Below, piece after piece: positions 35,843 to 44,355 of a stretch of 44,832 nucleotides of DNA (position 1 is the stretch's first letter; each line of letters opens with the position of its first letter). The position numbers and the translations under genes were made by a program. Location: contig CAWVWE010000015.1 of assembly GCA_963933975.1 (NCBI GenBank), positions 1-44,832 on the forward strand, written 5' to 3'. The notes below the pieces were generated by a model. It ran no database searches. It was not told the origin of the DNA and saw only the letters and a list, made by a program, of their open reading frames with translations. Source of the DNA: UBA10364 sp905182675 (GTDB lineage Bacteria > Bacteroidota > Bacteroidia > Flavobacteriales > Schleiferiaceae).

Positions 35843-36232
35843 CTAACCCTTCCGCATTGCGATGCAGGATATCTCCACATTCACATTTTTAGGAAGTGTT
35901 TTCACTGCAACAGTCTCTCTTGCAGGGTATGGCGCCATAAAATATTGTGCATATATCGCGTTAACTCTAGGATAATGATCCATACTACTCAAGAAAATAG
36001 TCGTTTTGACCACACTATTAAAATCCGAACCGGCAGCAAGCAATACTGCTTGCAAATTTCGAAGGACCCGATCAGTTTCGTAGTCAATGTCAGTTCCTTG
36101 GTCTAATTCTCCAGAATGTGGATCGACAGCTATTTGACCAGATGTGAAAATCATATCTCCAACACTAACACCCGCGCTATAAGGCCCTATTGCTGGTGCC
36201 AAGCCCTTTCCTTCTATTGCTTTCTTTTCCAT
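35843..36232 (-). CDS. ridA: RidA family enamine/imine deaminase
   Basis: Protein of 129 residues in the Rid (YjgF/YER057c/UK114) family, which hydrolyses reactive 2-aminoacrylate and other enamines made by PLP enzymes. R105 in PYPARETV and E120 in VNVEI occupy the conserved active-site positions of RidA. Other hallmarks are GPYSAGV and FTSGQIA. It is divergent from the amidotransferase gene with a 45-base shared region, and lpdA follows on the same strand. Confidence 0.94.
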   Translation of the reverse strand: MEKKAIEGKGLAPAIGPYSAGVSVGDMIFTSGQIAVDPHSGELDQGTDIDYETDRVLRNLQAVLLAAGSDFNSVVKTTIFLSSMDHYPRVNAIYAQYFMAPYPARETVAVKTLPKNVNVEISCIAMRKG

Positions 36233-36264
36233 GACTTTTTTAATGTTCTAAGGTCAATTTAACC

Positions 36265-36272
36265 CATATTTG
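36265..36272 (+). promoter_or_regulatory. Probable -7 box for the amidotransferase gene
   Basis: CATATTTG differs from TAnnTTTG in the first base and ends 6 bases before the ATG at 36278, again predicting a leader of about one base. No -33 TTG is visible. Confidence 0.35.
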
Positions 36273-36277
36273 CTGTA

Positions 36278-36871
36278 ATGAAGGTACTTCTAATAGATAA
36301 TTACGACAGTTTTACATACAACTTGGTTCATTACTTGGAGGAACTCGACTGTGAGGTTACTGTTTTTCGCAACGACTCCATCGCTCTCGTTGAATTAGAC
36401 CTTAGTTTGTTTCATGGATTAGTTCTGAGCCCGGGGCCTGGACTTCCTGAGAACAATGGTTTTCTAATGGCTATGACGACTAAGGCTCTCGGTAATATCC
36501 CCATTTTAGGGGTTTGTTTAGGAATGCAAGCCTTAGGTATTTTGGCAGGCTCCGCTCTTTACAACAGGAATGGTGTTATGCACGGAAGAACTACAAAGCT
36601 TCAAAAAACAGCAAACGACAGTATTATTTTAAACGGTGTAAAGTCGTTGAATGTTGGGTTATACCACAGTTGGGCGGTAGACAAGGAAGGTTTAGGGCTT
36701 TCCTGGAAGGTTTGTGCAGTAGCTTTAGATGATGATGCACCTATGGTCATTGAAAATAGTATTGATCACGCTTTTGGTGTTCAATTCCATCCCGAGAGTA
36801 TACTAACCGACCAAGGCAAGCTCATGATGAAAAATTGGACAGACTATGTCAGAAATATCAAAACCCAATAG
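36278..36871 (+). CDS. pabA: Aminodeoxychorismate/anthranilate synthase component II (glutamine amidotransferase)
   Basis: Class I glutamine amidotransferase of 197 residues. The start VLLIDNYDSFTYNLV is diagnostic of the TrpG/PabA group. The catalytic triad is C80 in GVCLGMQ, H171 and E173 in FHPESI, and the oxyanion region is SPGPGLP. It supplies ammonia to a chorismate-using partner (TrpE or PabB). No partner lies in the window, so PabA, TrpG or a shared subunit are all possible; I favour PabA because no trp genes are adjacent. It converges with lptD with a 14-base gap. Confidence 0.9.
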   Translation: MKVLLIDNYDSFTYNLVHYLEELDCEVTVFRNDSIALVELDLSLFHGLVLSPGPGLPENNGFLMAMTTKALGNIPILGVCLGMQALGILAGSALYNRNGVMHGRTTKLQKTANDSIILNGVKSLNVGLYHSWAVDKEGLGLSWKVCAVALDDDAPMVIENSIDHAFGVQFHPESILTDQGKLMMKNWTDYVRNIKTQ

Positions 36872-36885
36872 ATAGGCTGTATTAA

Positions 36886-39435
36886 TTAGTAATCTACCGC
36901 TGTTCTCCTTCTTTGAGCCTTGACTTGACGAAATTTTTGATTCTTCAAGTTGATCCCAATCATGTAAGATCGTGTCGTTCCAAAAGGTACCCAAGAGAAT
37001 TTCATTTCCCAACAGTGCAGATCACGAACGGCATTGATGGTGGTAAATCCAACAGATTTTTCCGCAATATCTATTCCTGTTCTGTAGTTTAAACTCCAAT
37101 TATCCGTTGGTCTGTAGGATCCGGAAATACTCAAAGAATGAGAAGAAAATTCATGAATAAACATCGGTGAAGTTTCTCCCTCCAACCCTGGCTCAACATC
37201 CGTGAGAAAACGAAGATCATAATTAAATCTAATGTCCCAATCATTTCTCAGAGGGACTAAGTCTTGATAATTGTAAAAATCTATATCACCATTGGTAAAT
37301 CCCCCACCGCGCTGCTCGTAGGCAACCGCATTTCTTGAATTTTTCTTATTACTCTTAAGCTGTGTACTTGCTGAAAATTGAGACGTGCGATGAACCAAGA
37401 TATTTTGACCTAAATTAAGAGCTAGAACTGGCGTTCGATCTCCCGCGGCTGTATAGCCATAAGGATCAAATTGCCCCTGATAAGTCAACTTAAGTCTCTT
37501 GTTAAATAAGGAACTTGCGGCAGTCAACCTCACTATATTCCAATGATATCCATCCTCAGCGGCCAGATTGTAATTTGTGTTTAAGTTAAAGCGTTCCAGA
37601 AGTTTTACTTTCCGAACCTCTCCTGTAGTATCACCCCTGATCGCCATTTTAGCTTCTACGGTGTTGTCCAGAGCTAATGTTATGGAACCATTACTCCCTC
37701 TGCCAGGCGAGCCATATAAAAAACCCGTATACCTATTGTAATACAATGAATTGTCCAAGGTATCGGTGAAGTTTTGATAATAGTCCCAATAGGCTGTACC
37801 AAAATCTGGTCGGTAATTAAACGAAACCCTAGGTGTTATCATATGCCTTATAGCCTTAACCGGACCTTTAGAGAGTACAAATGTCCCGTAAATCTTGGTA
37901 TTCATAGATGCATTTAAACCGAAATCTCGTACTGCAGAAAAACCACTTATCGTGTCTACAACTGTGGCCTTGTTTACTACTGAATCAAACGCATAGTCGT
38001 ATTGCTGGAAATACCAACGTTCGGTAAAATTAGCACTTGGATTAAATGTGAAGTACTTCAACAACTTTGCATTTGTAGATACACTCCCAGAATGTTTGAT
38101 CCCATATTGCCCATACTCCTTGAGTACGTCAGTGAAATCGTAGCCTGGAACACTATCCATAAGCGTTCCTATAGTACTTAAGTTTCCTTTCAACCTTCCC
38201 TCTGCAACTGAGCTGTAGTTTACTCCTACCTTCTCATACCATTGACCCCTACCATCATTTGATTTGAACGGGAAAAACCTTGGAACATTAAAGGATGCTT
38301 TAGGGAGATTCGTAGTGAAACTTTGGGTACCATTATTCTGGGTGTGATTTCCACTAACTGTTAAATTAGCTCTTCCTAGTTTTTGATTGTAGGTGATGCT
38401 AGAGTTCATGGTATTATTCGTCGTAGACATTGTGCCGTTTAACAAATCTTCCGGATTTGCACTGTTTTTGAAGAAATTTGGGTTTTGCAAATTCACGTTC
38501 GCGTTGAACTTTCGTGTAGGATGTGCTTTTTGGTCCTGACTATGTGACCACCTGATGCTAAAATTCTTTGTTAAACTATAACCGCCGAAAGGCTCGTATA
38601 ATTTCAAACCGCGTTTCTGGTACCTATAATTGTATGCAAAGCTGCCGTTGTACTTATAACGCTTCCTATATTTAGTAGTGGCTTGAACTGCCCATGACCC
38701 TCTCAAATATAAATCCCCCCGGAGTTCTAGATTCATGTATTCATTGATCGGAAAGTACCAGCCACCGTTCACTATTCCTAACCCTTGAGATGGTGAATTT
38801 TGAAAACTAGGCATCAGTAATCCAGTGATGTCAGGTTTCTCCAAATTGGTTGGGAAATAGCCGTAAGGGATTACTAATGGAGTGGGAATGCCGAAAAATT
38901 CGAAATGAGCTGGCCCTGTAATGATGCGTTCACCAAGTACGACCTTACTCTTCCCTGTTTTTATTTGAAAATGTGGCTCTGCATGTGAACAGGTAGTAAA
39001 GCCTGTTCCTGCCATATAAAGCGTATTAGAATCAACTTTTTTAACTGCATCACCATTGACATAGTTTTCTCCCTCTTGCGTAAGAACTCCTTGAATTTTA
39101 GCCTTTTCAGTTGACCAATTGTACTTTATTTCTGTCAGATAAAATATTTTACCACCATCCTCAAAAACAGGTAGTTGCTCTATTTTTCCTAGTGCGTTTT
39201 CGAGGCCTTTAGCTACGACTAATTGCTCCTCCCAAAAGATTTTTGCATATCCAGCTTGAAGACGGGTTTCTCCAAAATTTATCACCACGTTGTTGAAGAG
39301 TTCCACCGTTCCTTCAGAGACATTAGAACAGATAGAGTCTGTTGCAGAATAGTCAATAGGTTGCTCCTGCGCGCTCGCTGAAAACAGTGCACAAAATGTG
39401 AGCAAAAAAAGAAAGACTTTGAGCCTCCAAGCCAC
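36886..39435 (-). CDS. lptD: LPS assembly outer membrane protein LptD-like
   Basis: Outer membrane beta-barrel of about 849 residues from a GTG start at 39435, which gives a clean signal peptide (AWRLKVFLFLLTFCALFSASA). A TTG at 39465 is inside the promoter box. Residues about 25-200 form the OstA-like periplasmic beta-jellyroll (ELFNNVVINFGETRLQAG, VVAKGLENALGK). The rest is a barrel rich in aromatic strands, with GYFPTNLEKPDITG near the junction. This layout matches the putative LptD of Bacteroidota, which inserts LPS into the outer leaflet. It is divergent from the amidase gene; their starts are 41 bases apart. Confidence 0.88.
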   Translation of the reverse strand: MAWRLKVFLFLLTFCALFSASAQEQPIDYSATDSICSNVSEGTVELFNNVVINFGETRLQAGYAKIFWEEQLVVAKGLENALGKIEQLPVFEDGGKIFYLTEIKYNWSTEKAKIQGVLTQEGENYVNGDAVKKVDSNTLYMAGTGFTTCSHAEPHFQIKTGKSKVVLGERIITGPAHFEFFGIPTPLVIPYGYFPTNLEKPDITGLLMPSFQNSPSQGLGIVNGGWYFPINEYMNLELRGDLYLRGSWAVQATTKYRKRYKYNGSFAYNYRYQKRGLKLYEPFGGYSLTKNFSIRWSHSQDQKAHPTRKFNANVNLQNPNFFKNSANPEDLLNGTMSTTNNTMNSSITYNQKLGRANLTVSGNHTQNNGTQSFTTNLPKASFNVPRFFPFKSNDGRGQWYEKVGVNYSSVAEGRLKGNLSTIGTLMDSVPGYDFTDVLKEYGQYGIKHSGSVSTNAKLLKYFTFNPSANFTERWYFQQYDYAFDSVVNKATVVDTISGFSAVRDFGLNASMNTKIYGTFVLSKGPVKAIRHMITPRVSFNYRPDFGTAYWDYYQNFTDTLDNSLYYNRYTGFLYGSPGRGSNGSITLALDNTVEAKMAIRGDTTGEVRKVKLLERFNLNTNYNLAAEDGYHWNIVRLTAASSLFNKRLKLTYQGQFDPYGYTAAGDRTPVLALNLGQNILVHRTSQFSASTQLKSNKKNSRNAVAYEQRGGGFTNGDIDFYNYQDLVPLRNDWDIRFNYDLRFLTDVEPGLEGETSPMFIHEFSSHSLSISGSYRPTDNWSLNYRTGIDIAEKSVGFTTINAVRDLHCWEMKFSWVPFGTTRSYMIGINLKNQKFRQVKAQRRRTAVDY

Positions 39436-39455
39436 CCGGGTACGTATTTTGCAAG

Positions 39456-39463
39456 TAAGTTTC
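39456..39463 (+). promoter_or_regulatory. Possible -7 box for the amidase operon
   Basis: TAAGTTTC matches TAnnTTTG with one substitution and ends 14 bases before the ATG at 39477. It abuts the opposing box of lptD, sharing base 39463, so the two promoters would compete for polymerase. Confidence 0.3.
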
Positions 39464-39470
39464 AAAGATA
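39463..39470 (-). promoter_or_regulatory. TAnnTTTG -7 box for lptD
   Basis: TATCTTTG on the minus strand is an exact consensus match ending 28 bases before the GTG at 39435. It excludes the in-frame TTG at 39465 as a start codon. Confidence 0.5.
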
Positions 39471-39476
39471 TAACGA

Positions 39477-40703
39477 ATGAACGTCCTACTTGGTATGAAT
39501 AGCCGAAGTTATAAAGGTTTTAAAATTGGAATCATGGCAACGCTTTTCACAGTGCTTGCTGCGTTCAATCCAACGCCATTTGAGACAGAAAATGAAGAGG
39601 TTAACATCATTGTTATTGATGCTGGGCACGGTGGACATGATCCAGGAAATCTTGGCACCGGGCGGTATCGCAAAAAAGAGAAAGATGTCAGTTATGATGT
39701 CAGTCTCTTGCTTAAGAAATACATTGAAGAAAACCTCCCCGGTACTAAGGTGGTTCTTACAAGAAATGACGACAGGTTTATTGAACTCTACCAAAGGACC
39801 GTGATTGCTAATAGAGCAAATGCAGATCTCTTCCTATCTATCCATTGCAACGCTAACGAAAACAAGACTGCCTATGGCACAGAGAGTTTTGTGCTTGGGA
39901 TGGGTGAACGAGACCAACGTCTAAACAAAACTGCCCAACTAGAAAATGCATCTAGACTATTGGAAGACAATTGGGAAAGTAATTACGAAAGCTTTGACGC
40001 CTCTAACCCTGCTGCCGTGATTGCGTTGCGTGCCTATCAAGATGCTTTCCTTCAGCAAAGTATCAGTATTGCTGATGAAATTCAGCACCAATTCGAGGGC
40101 CGAGTCAAACGAAGAAACAGAGGGGTTAAACAACAGCCTCTAGCCGTACTTAGAGGGTCTACAATGCCCGCTGTATTGGTAGAGCTCGGATTTTTAACCA
40201 ATCCGGGAGAGGAAGATTTTTTACAAAGTGAACGAGGTAAAGAGTTACTCGCTAGTGCTATTTTCAGGGCTATCAAGGCCTACAAACTCAAACGTGAAAT
40301 ACGTGATGCAAGTCTTCAAAGTGAGTCGATGATCAATGACATGTTAGAACCGTTGGAAAAAGATACCGATCCGGCTCAAGAAGTTATATCGTCTCCTGTC
40401 GTTCCGTGGCAAGAGACGATCAAGCCGGAGGTCGTTGCCCCAAGCGGACTGCATTTTAGTGTTCAGATTGCTGTTTCTAGGAACGACCTTCCCTGTCAGC
40501 CGCAAAATTTCATGGGACTCAACCAAGTATTTAAAATGGAGCAATATGGGTTGTTTAAGTATTACTTCGGTACAGTTGCTACCTTTACGCAAGCAGAAAC
40601 ATTGAAAGATAGTGCCACAGCATATTATCCGGATGCCTATATCGTTGCATTCGATGATGGCCATAAAATTGATTTAAAGGAGGCGATAAAGCGCGCACCT
40701 TAG
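39477..40703 (+). CDS. N-acetylmuramoyl-L-alanine amidase (Amidase_3)
   Basis: Zinc amidase of 408 residues that removes peptide stems from peptidoglycan during cell separation. An N-terminal hydrophobic segment (about 13-32) serves as signal peptide or anchor. The catalytic domain (about 42-275) has zinc ligands H51 in DAGHGG, E68 in KKEKD and H123 in SIHCNA, and the catalytic E236 in LVELGFLTN. A linker follows, then a C-terminal region (about 325-405) resembling a SPOR-like peptidoglycan-binding fold, an inference from position and length. The insert around 160-200 resembles the regulatory helix of AmiC-type enzymes. It is followed by the MCE gene (28-base gap). Confidence 0.9.
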   Translation: MNVLLGMNSRSYKGFKIGIMATLFTVLAAFNPTPFETENEEVNIIVIDAGHGGHDPGNLGTGRYRKKEKDVSYDVSLLLKKYIEENLPGTKVVLTRNDDRFIELYQRTVIANRANADLFLSIHCNANENKTAYGTESFVLGMGERDQRLNKTAQLENASRLLEDNWESNYESFDASNPAAVIALRAYQDAFLQQSISIADEIQHQFEGRVKRRNRGVKQQPLAVLRGSTMPAVLVELGFLTNPGEEDFLQSERGKELLASAIFRAIKAYKLKREIRDASLQSESMINDMLEPLEKDTDPAQEVISSPVVPWQETIKPEVVAPSGLHFSVQIAVSRNDLPCQPQNFMGLNQVFKMEQYGLFKYYFGTVATFTQAETLKDSATAYYPDAYIVAFDDGHKIDLKEAIKRAP

Positions 40704-40731
40704 TGTAAATTAGCTATTAAACCATGACACT

Positions 40732-41745
40732 TTGAAAACAGAATTTAAAATAGGTCTCTCCCTAGTACTTGGGATTTTTTTATTGTATTGGGGTATTAGT
40801 TACCTCAAGGGTGAAGATGTTTTTTCAGCCCAAAGAAAATACTATGTAATTTATGAGAATACTGAAGGTCTCATCACCACTAGACCTGTTACTGTTAATG
40901 GATTTCAGATTGGTCAGGTAAGTTCAATAGATTTCATCCCTGATGGAAGTGGCCGTCTAATAGTGGGGCTTCATATTTCTCACGATTTCCCTATCACCAA
41001 AGGAACAGTCGCTAAGATATATTCCTCCAGTATTATGGGGGAAAAAAGTATATCGCTGCACACAAAGGCAGGAGAATCTCTATCGTTATCAGGAGATACA
41101 TTAAATGGAGCAACAGAGAGAGACTTAACGGAAGAAGTTAATATGCAACTGGCACCAATCAAAGCTAGAACTGAACAATTACTAGGTACTTTGGATACGG
41201 TGATTGGTCTCGCATCAGGATTCTTAGACGAACGTACCTCCGAAAACTTTAAATCAACTTTTGAAAGTATCAATAATACATTCAAAAGTGTAGAAGAAAG
41301 CGCTGCGGAAATGAGTGCGTACCTCTCAGATAACAAAGAAAATTTCGATGTTATTAGTGAAAACTTTAGATCAATCAGTGTTGATTTAGCGGCTAATGGA
41401 GATAACATCAGTGCTACAATCTCGAACATCGAAGCTATTTCAGATTCGCTCGCCGGTGCAAAGCTCTCAGAAACGATTAACAATTTAGAAAGTATTACCT
41501 CCAGATTTAACGGATTGTTGGCGGAGTTACAGACAGGTGATGGCTCAGCAGCCAAGCTTATTTCAGACAAGGAAGTTTATAATAATTTAATTCAAGCCAC
41601 AGAGAACCTCAACAGGCTGTTGCTAGATGTGAAATATAATCCCAATAAATACCTACATGTAAGCGTATTTGGGAGTAGAACCAGGTATACAGAAGCTGAA
41701 ATTCAGGCGATCGAAAGAGAGATGGATGATGCACAAAACCAATAA
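40732..41745 (+). CDS. MCE family protein (MlaD-type lipid transport)
   Basis: Protein of 337 residues with one N-terminal transmembrane helix (about 7-27). A single MCE domain follows (about 37-115: YYVIYENTEGL, PVTVNGFQIGQV, AKIYSSSIMGEKSI), then a long helical, coiled-coil-like tail (about 135-280). MCE proteins form hexameric rings that carry phospholipids between membranes. The partners MlaE and MlaF are not adjacent. Translation begins at a TTG (40732): no in-frame ATG or GTG fits the conserved N-terminus. A minimal ATG-ACA-CTT-TGA frame overlaps this start. Confidence 0.88.
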   Translation: MKTEFKIGLSLVLGIFLLYWGISYLKGEDVFSAQRKYYVIYENTEGLITTRPVTVNGFQIGQVSSIDFIPDGSGRLIVGLHISHDFPITKGTVAKIYSSSIMGEKSISLHTKAGESLSLSGDTLNGATERDLTEEVNMQLAPIKARTEQLLGTLDTVIGLASGFLDERTSENFKSTFESINNTFKSVEESAAEMSAYLSDNKENFDVISENFRSISVDLAANGDNISATISNIEAISDSLAGAKLSETINNLESITSRFNGLLAELQTGDGSAAKLISDKEVYNNLIQATENLNRLLLDVKYNPNKYLHVSVFGSRTRYTEAEIQAIEREMDDAQNQ

Positions 41746-41749
41746 ATAA

Positions 41750-43054
41750 ATGAATTACATCTCGAATTTCCTATTCCTGATAGCTCTTGTAATCGCCGTT
41801 TGGTTTTTTGCCAAAAACGTTGGGCAAATTCGTAAGAATATTAATCTAGGTCGTGACTTAGAACGGACTGACCGTAAGAAAGATAGGCTTAATAACATGC
41901 TGAGAGTCGCTTTTGGCCAAAGTAAAATGCAAGCTCGTCCTGTTGCTGGAATCCTTCATTTTATCGTTTATGTCAGTTTCTTAATCATTAATATAGAAGT
42001 TCTTGAGATTGTTATTGATGGTTTGTTTGGAACCCACCGATTCTTCGCTGAATTTCTAGGCAGTGCATATGAAGGAGTTATATCGTTTTTCGAAATTCTA
42101 GCGGTCCTAACCATCATCACAGTAGTTATTTTTTGGTGGAGACGCAATGTTAAAAAGATTGATAGGTTCCATAAACCTGAAATGCAAGGATGGCCATTCA
42201 AAGATGCCAATACCATTCTTTATGTAGAAGTGATTTTAATGACTGCGCTTCTCAATATGAATGCCGTAGAAGCAAATATGGACGGTGCGCAGCACAGTTT
42301 TTTAATAAGTTCTATGATATCACCAATGTGGAGCAGTTTAAGTGAATCTAGCCTACACATTACAGAAAGAGTCTTCTGGTGGGTTCATATTTTAGGAATA
42401 CTTTCTTTTCTAAACTACCTACCCTTCTCTAAACACTTTCACATTATCCTGGCATTCCCTAATACATACTTCACCAACCTTGAAGCCAAAGGTAAGTTTG
42501 CTAATAATGCCGCCGTTACGAAGGAAGTTGCCATGATGATGGACCCCAACGTCGATCCATTCGCAGCATCTTCACCAGAAGATCAAGTACCCGTAGAACG
42601 TTTCGGAGCAAAGGATGCAAACGATCTGAGTTGGGTTAACTTGTTAAATGCCTATACCTGCACAGAATGTGGACGTTGCACCAGTGAATGTCCTGCAAAT
42701 ATGACTGGCAAGCTGCTTAGTCCTCGAAAAATCATGATGGATACGCGAGATCGTATTGACGAGATTGGTAAAAATATTCTCGCTAACGGTGAATTCAAGG
42801 ACGATGGTAAAAGCCTTCTAGGAGATTTTATTTCTAAAGAAGAACTCTGGGCTTGCACCAGTTGTAATGCCTGTGTACAAGCCTGCCCTATCGATATAGA
42901 TCCACTGAATATTATAATGCAGCTCCGGAATTTCGCAACGATGGAAGAAAGTAGTGCACCAGCTGAGCTCAATGCAATGATGACTAATGTAGAAAACAAC
43001 GGAGCACCTTGGCCTTTTTCTCAAATGGACCGTGCTAACTGGATCAACGAATAA
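41750..43054 (+). CDS. Membrane (Fe-S)-binding protein, HdrE/NarI-like plus 4Fe-4S dicluster domain
   Basis: Protein of 434 residues. The N-terminal half has about five transmembrane helices (near 3-20, 67-90, 105-127, 158-175, 205-235). Histidines in GILHFIVYV, WWVHILGI and FSKHFHII could ligate haem b. The C-terminal half carries two 4Fe-4S sites: C304/C307/C310/C314 and C369/C372/C375/C379, each ending CP. This is the architecture of HdrD/E- or GlpC-like electron carriers, except that the CCG part is encoded separately, two genes downstream. A role in passing electrons to or from menaquinone is likely; donor and acceptor are unknown. It starts 4 bases after the MCE gene. Confidence 0.88.
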   Translation: MNYISNFLFLIALVIAVWFFAKNVGQIRKNINLGRDLERTDRKKDRLNNMLRVAFGQSKMQARPVAGILHFIVYVSFLIINIEVLEIVIDGLFGTHRFFAEFLGSAYEGVISFFEILAVLTIITVVIFWWRRNVKKIDRFHKPEMQGWPFKDANTILYVEVILMTALLNMNAVEANMDGAQHSFLISSMISPMWSSLSESSLHITERVFWWVHILGILSFLNYLPFSKHFHIILAFPNTYFTNLEAKGKFANNAAVTKEVAMMMDPNVDPFAASSPEDQVPVERFGAKDANDLSWVNLLNAYTCTECGRCTSECPANMTGKLLSPRKIMMDTRDRIDEIGKNILANGEFKDDGKSLLGDFISKEELWACTSCNACVQACPIDIDPLNIIMQLRNFATMEESSAPAELNAMMTNVENNGAPWPFSQMDRANWINE

Positions 43055-43091
43055 CTAAATCAATATTTCTCGACTAACTAAAAATGATCTG

Positions 43092-43532
43092 ATGGAAAAG
43101 AGCGCTAATGCACACATCGACAACCTATTACGAGAAGCAACAGAAGACGGACAAAGCATAAGCCCGGTTTTACCAACCGATATCAAAAATTACTTAATTG
43201 ACATAGATGGGACCATCTGTGATGATATTCCCAACGAGGAGCCAGAGAGGATGGCCACAGCAGCTCTATATCCTGATGCCCTAGACACTCTAAACAAGTG
43301 GTTCAAAGAAGGACATGTCATCACCTTTTTCACCTCTCGTACCGAGGAACATAGAGTGGTCACCGAAGTATGGTTAAAAGAAAATGGCTTCAAATGGCAC
43401 GGATTGTTGATGGGGAAACCTCGTGGTGGAAATTATCATTGGGTGGACAACCATGTAGTAAGAGCAACGCGCTTCACTGGGAAGTTTACGGATTTAGTGG
43501 ATAAGGAAACTACCATTCAAGTCTTTCAATAA
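43092..43532 (+). CDS. HAD-like phosphatase domain protein
   Basis: Protein of 146 residues with all four HAD motifs: D37-I-D39-GT (motif I), T81-S82 in FFTSRTEEH (motif II), K109 in GKPRGG (motif III) and D119 in HWVDNHV (motif IV). It resembles the polynucleotide-kinase 3'-phosphatase and NT5C-like branch, with no large cap domain. Homologues in databases are sometimes labelled phosphoheptose isomerase, but no SIS domain is present. The substrate is unknown. It lies between the two iron-sulfur genes (37 and 33 bases away), so it may act in the same process. Confidence 0.8.
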   Translation: MEKSANAHIDNLLREATEDGQSISPVLPTDIKNYLIDIDGTICDDIPNEEPERMATAALYPDALDTLNKWFKEGHVITFFTSRTEEHRVVTEVWLKENGFKWHGLLMGKPRGGNYHWVDNHVVRATRFTGKFTDLVDKETTIQVFQ

Positions 43533-43565
43533 CGAGTCAACACGAACAGAGAAAAAACCTATAGC

Positions 43566-44354
43566 ATGACCAATTTTATCGTACCTACCCTAGCTCAAAT
43601 GAACGCAGAAGGAAAATCTCCGGAAGTGTTATTTTGGGTAGGATGTGCAGGAAGTTTCGACGACCGGGCTAAAAAAATCACCAAAGCCATGGCAAAAATA
43701 CTGAACCACACAGGCGTTAGTTTTGCTGTGCTAGGAACGGAAGAAGGTTGTACAGGTGATCCCGCTAAACGCGCAGGAAATGAGTTTCTATTCCAAATGC
43801 AAGCGATGATGAATATTCAAGTGCTGAACGCATATGAAGTCAAACATATTGTGACTACCTGCCCACACTGTTTCAACACCCTCAAGAATGAGTATCCCGA
43901 ATTAGGTGGAAATTATAAGGTGGAGCACCACAGCCAGTTTCTAAATGGTCTGATGAAAGATGGCCGATTAAAAATTGAAGGTGGACAATTTAGAGGCAAG
44001 AAAATCACCTTTCACGACCCTTGTTATCTAGGTCGTGCTAACGGCGAATATGAAGCACCACGAGAGCTACTGGCTAAGCTAGATGTTGAACTCAAAGAAA
44101 TGCGAAGGTGCAAACAAAATGGTCTTTGCTGCGGAGCAGGTGGCGCTCAAATGTTTAAAGATGCAGAACCCGGTACAGCAGAAATAAATCATATACGTGC
44201 GGATGAAGCTCTTGCAACAGGTACAGAGATTGTAGTCTCTGGATGTCCATTTTGTAATACTATGCTAACCGACGGAGTCAAGAACAGAGAAAAAGAAGAT
44301 ACGGTGCAAGTTCTTGATTTAGCAGAGATGATTGCCTTAGCTGAAGACTTGTAA
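43566..44354 (+). CDS. CCG-domain (Fe-S)-binding protein, HdrB/LutA-like
   Basis: Soluble protein of 262 residues with two CCG-type domains. The second is canonical: C153 in HDPCYLG, C188-C189-G in LCCGAGG, and C227/C230 in SGCPFC. The first has C27, C62 and C99/C102 (TTCPHC), but the CC of the CCG motif is reduced to GC (EEGCTG), so its cluster may differ. HdrB-type CCG domains hold unusual 4Fe-4S clusters used for disulfide reduction or electron transfer. With the membrane protein at 41750 it would rebuild an HdrDE-like complex. The substrate is unknown. Confidence 0.87.
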   Translation: MTNFIVPTLAQMNAEGKSPEVLFWVGCAGSFDDRAKKITKAMAKILNHTGVSFAVLGTEEGCTGDPAKRAGNEFLFQMQAMMNIQVLNAYEVKHIVTTCPHCFNTLKNEYPELGGNYKVEHHSQFLNGLMKDGRLKIEGGQFRGKKITFHDPCYLGRANGEYEAPRELLAKLDVELKEMRRCKQNGLCCGAGGAQMFKDAEPGTAEINHIRADEALATGTEIVVSGCPFCNTMLTDGVKNREKEDTVQVLDLAEMIALAEDL

Positions 44355-44355
44355 T

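Noticed and set aside
40980..41570. 196-codon open frame antisense to the MCE gene
   Set aside because: It lies entirely within a well-supported gene, is Ser/Leu-rich without any domain, and has no promoter or start context of its own.
43092..43532. Annotation as phosphoheptose isomerase
   Set aside because: The protein has the four HAD phosphatase motifs and no SIS sugar-isomerase domain; the name seems to be inherited by transfer.
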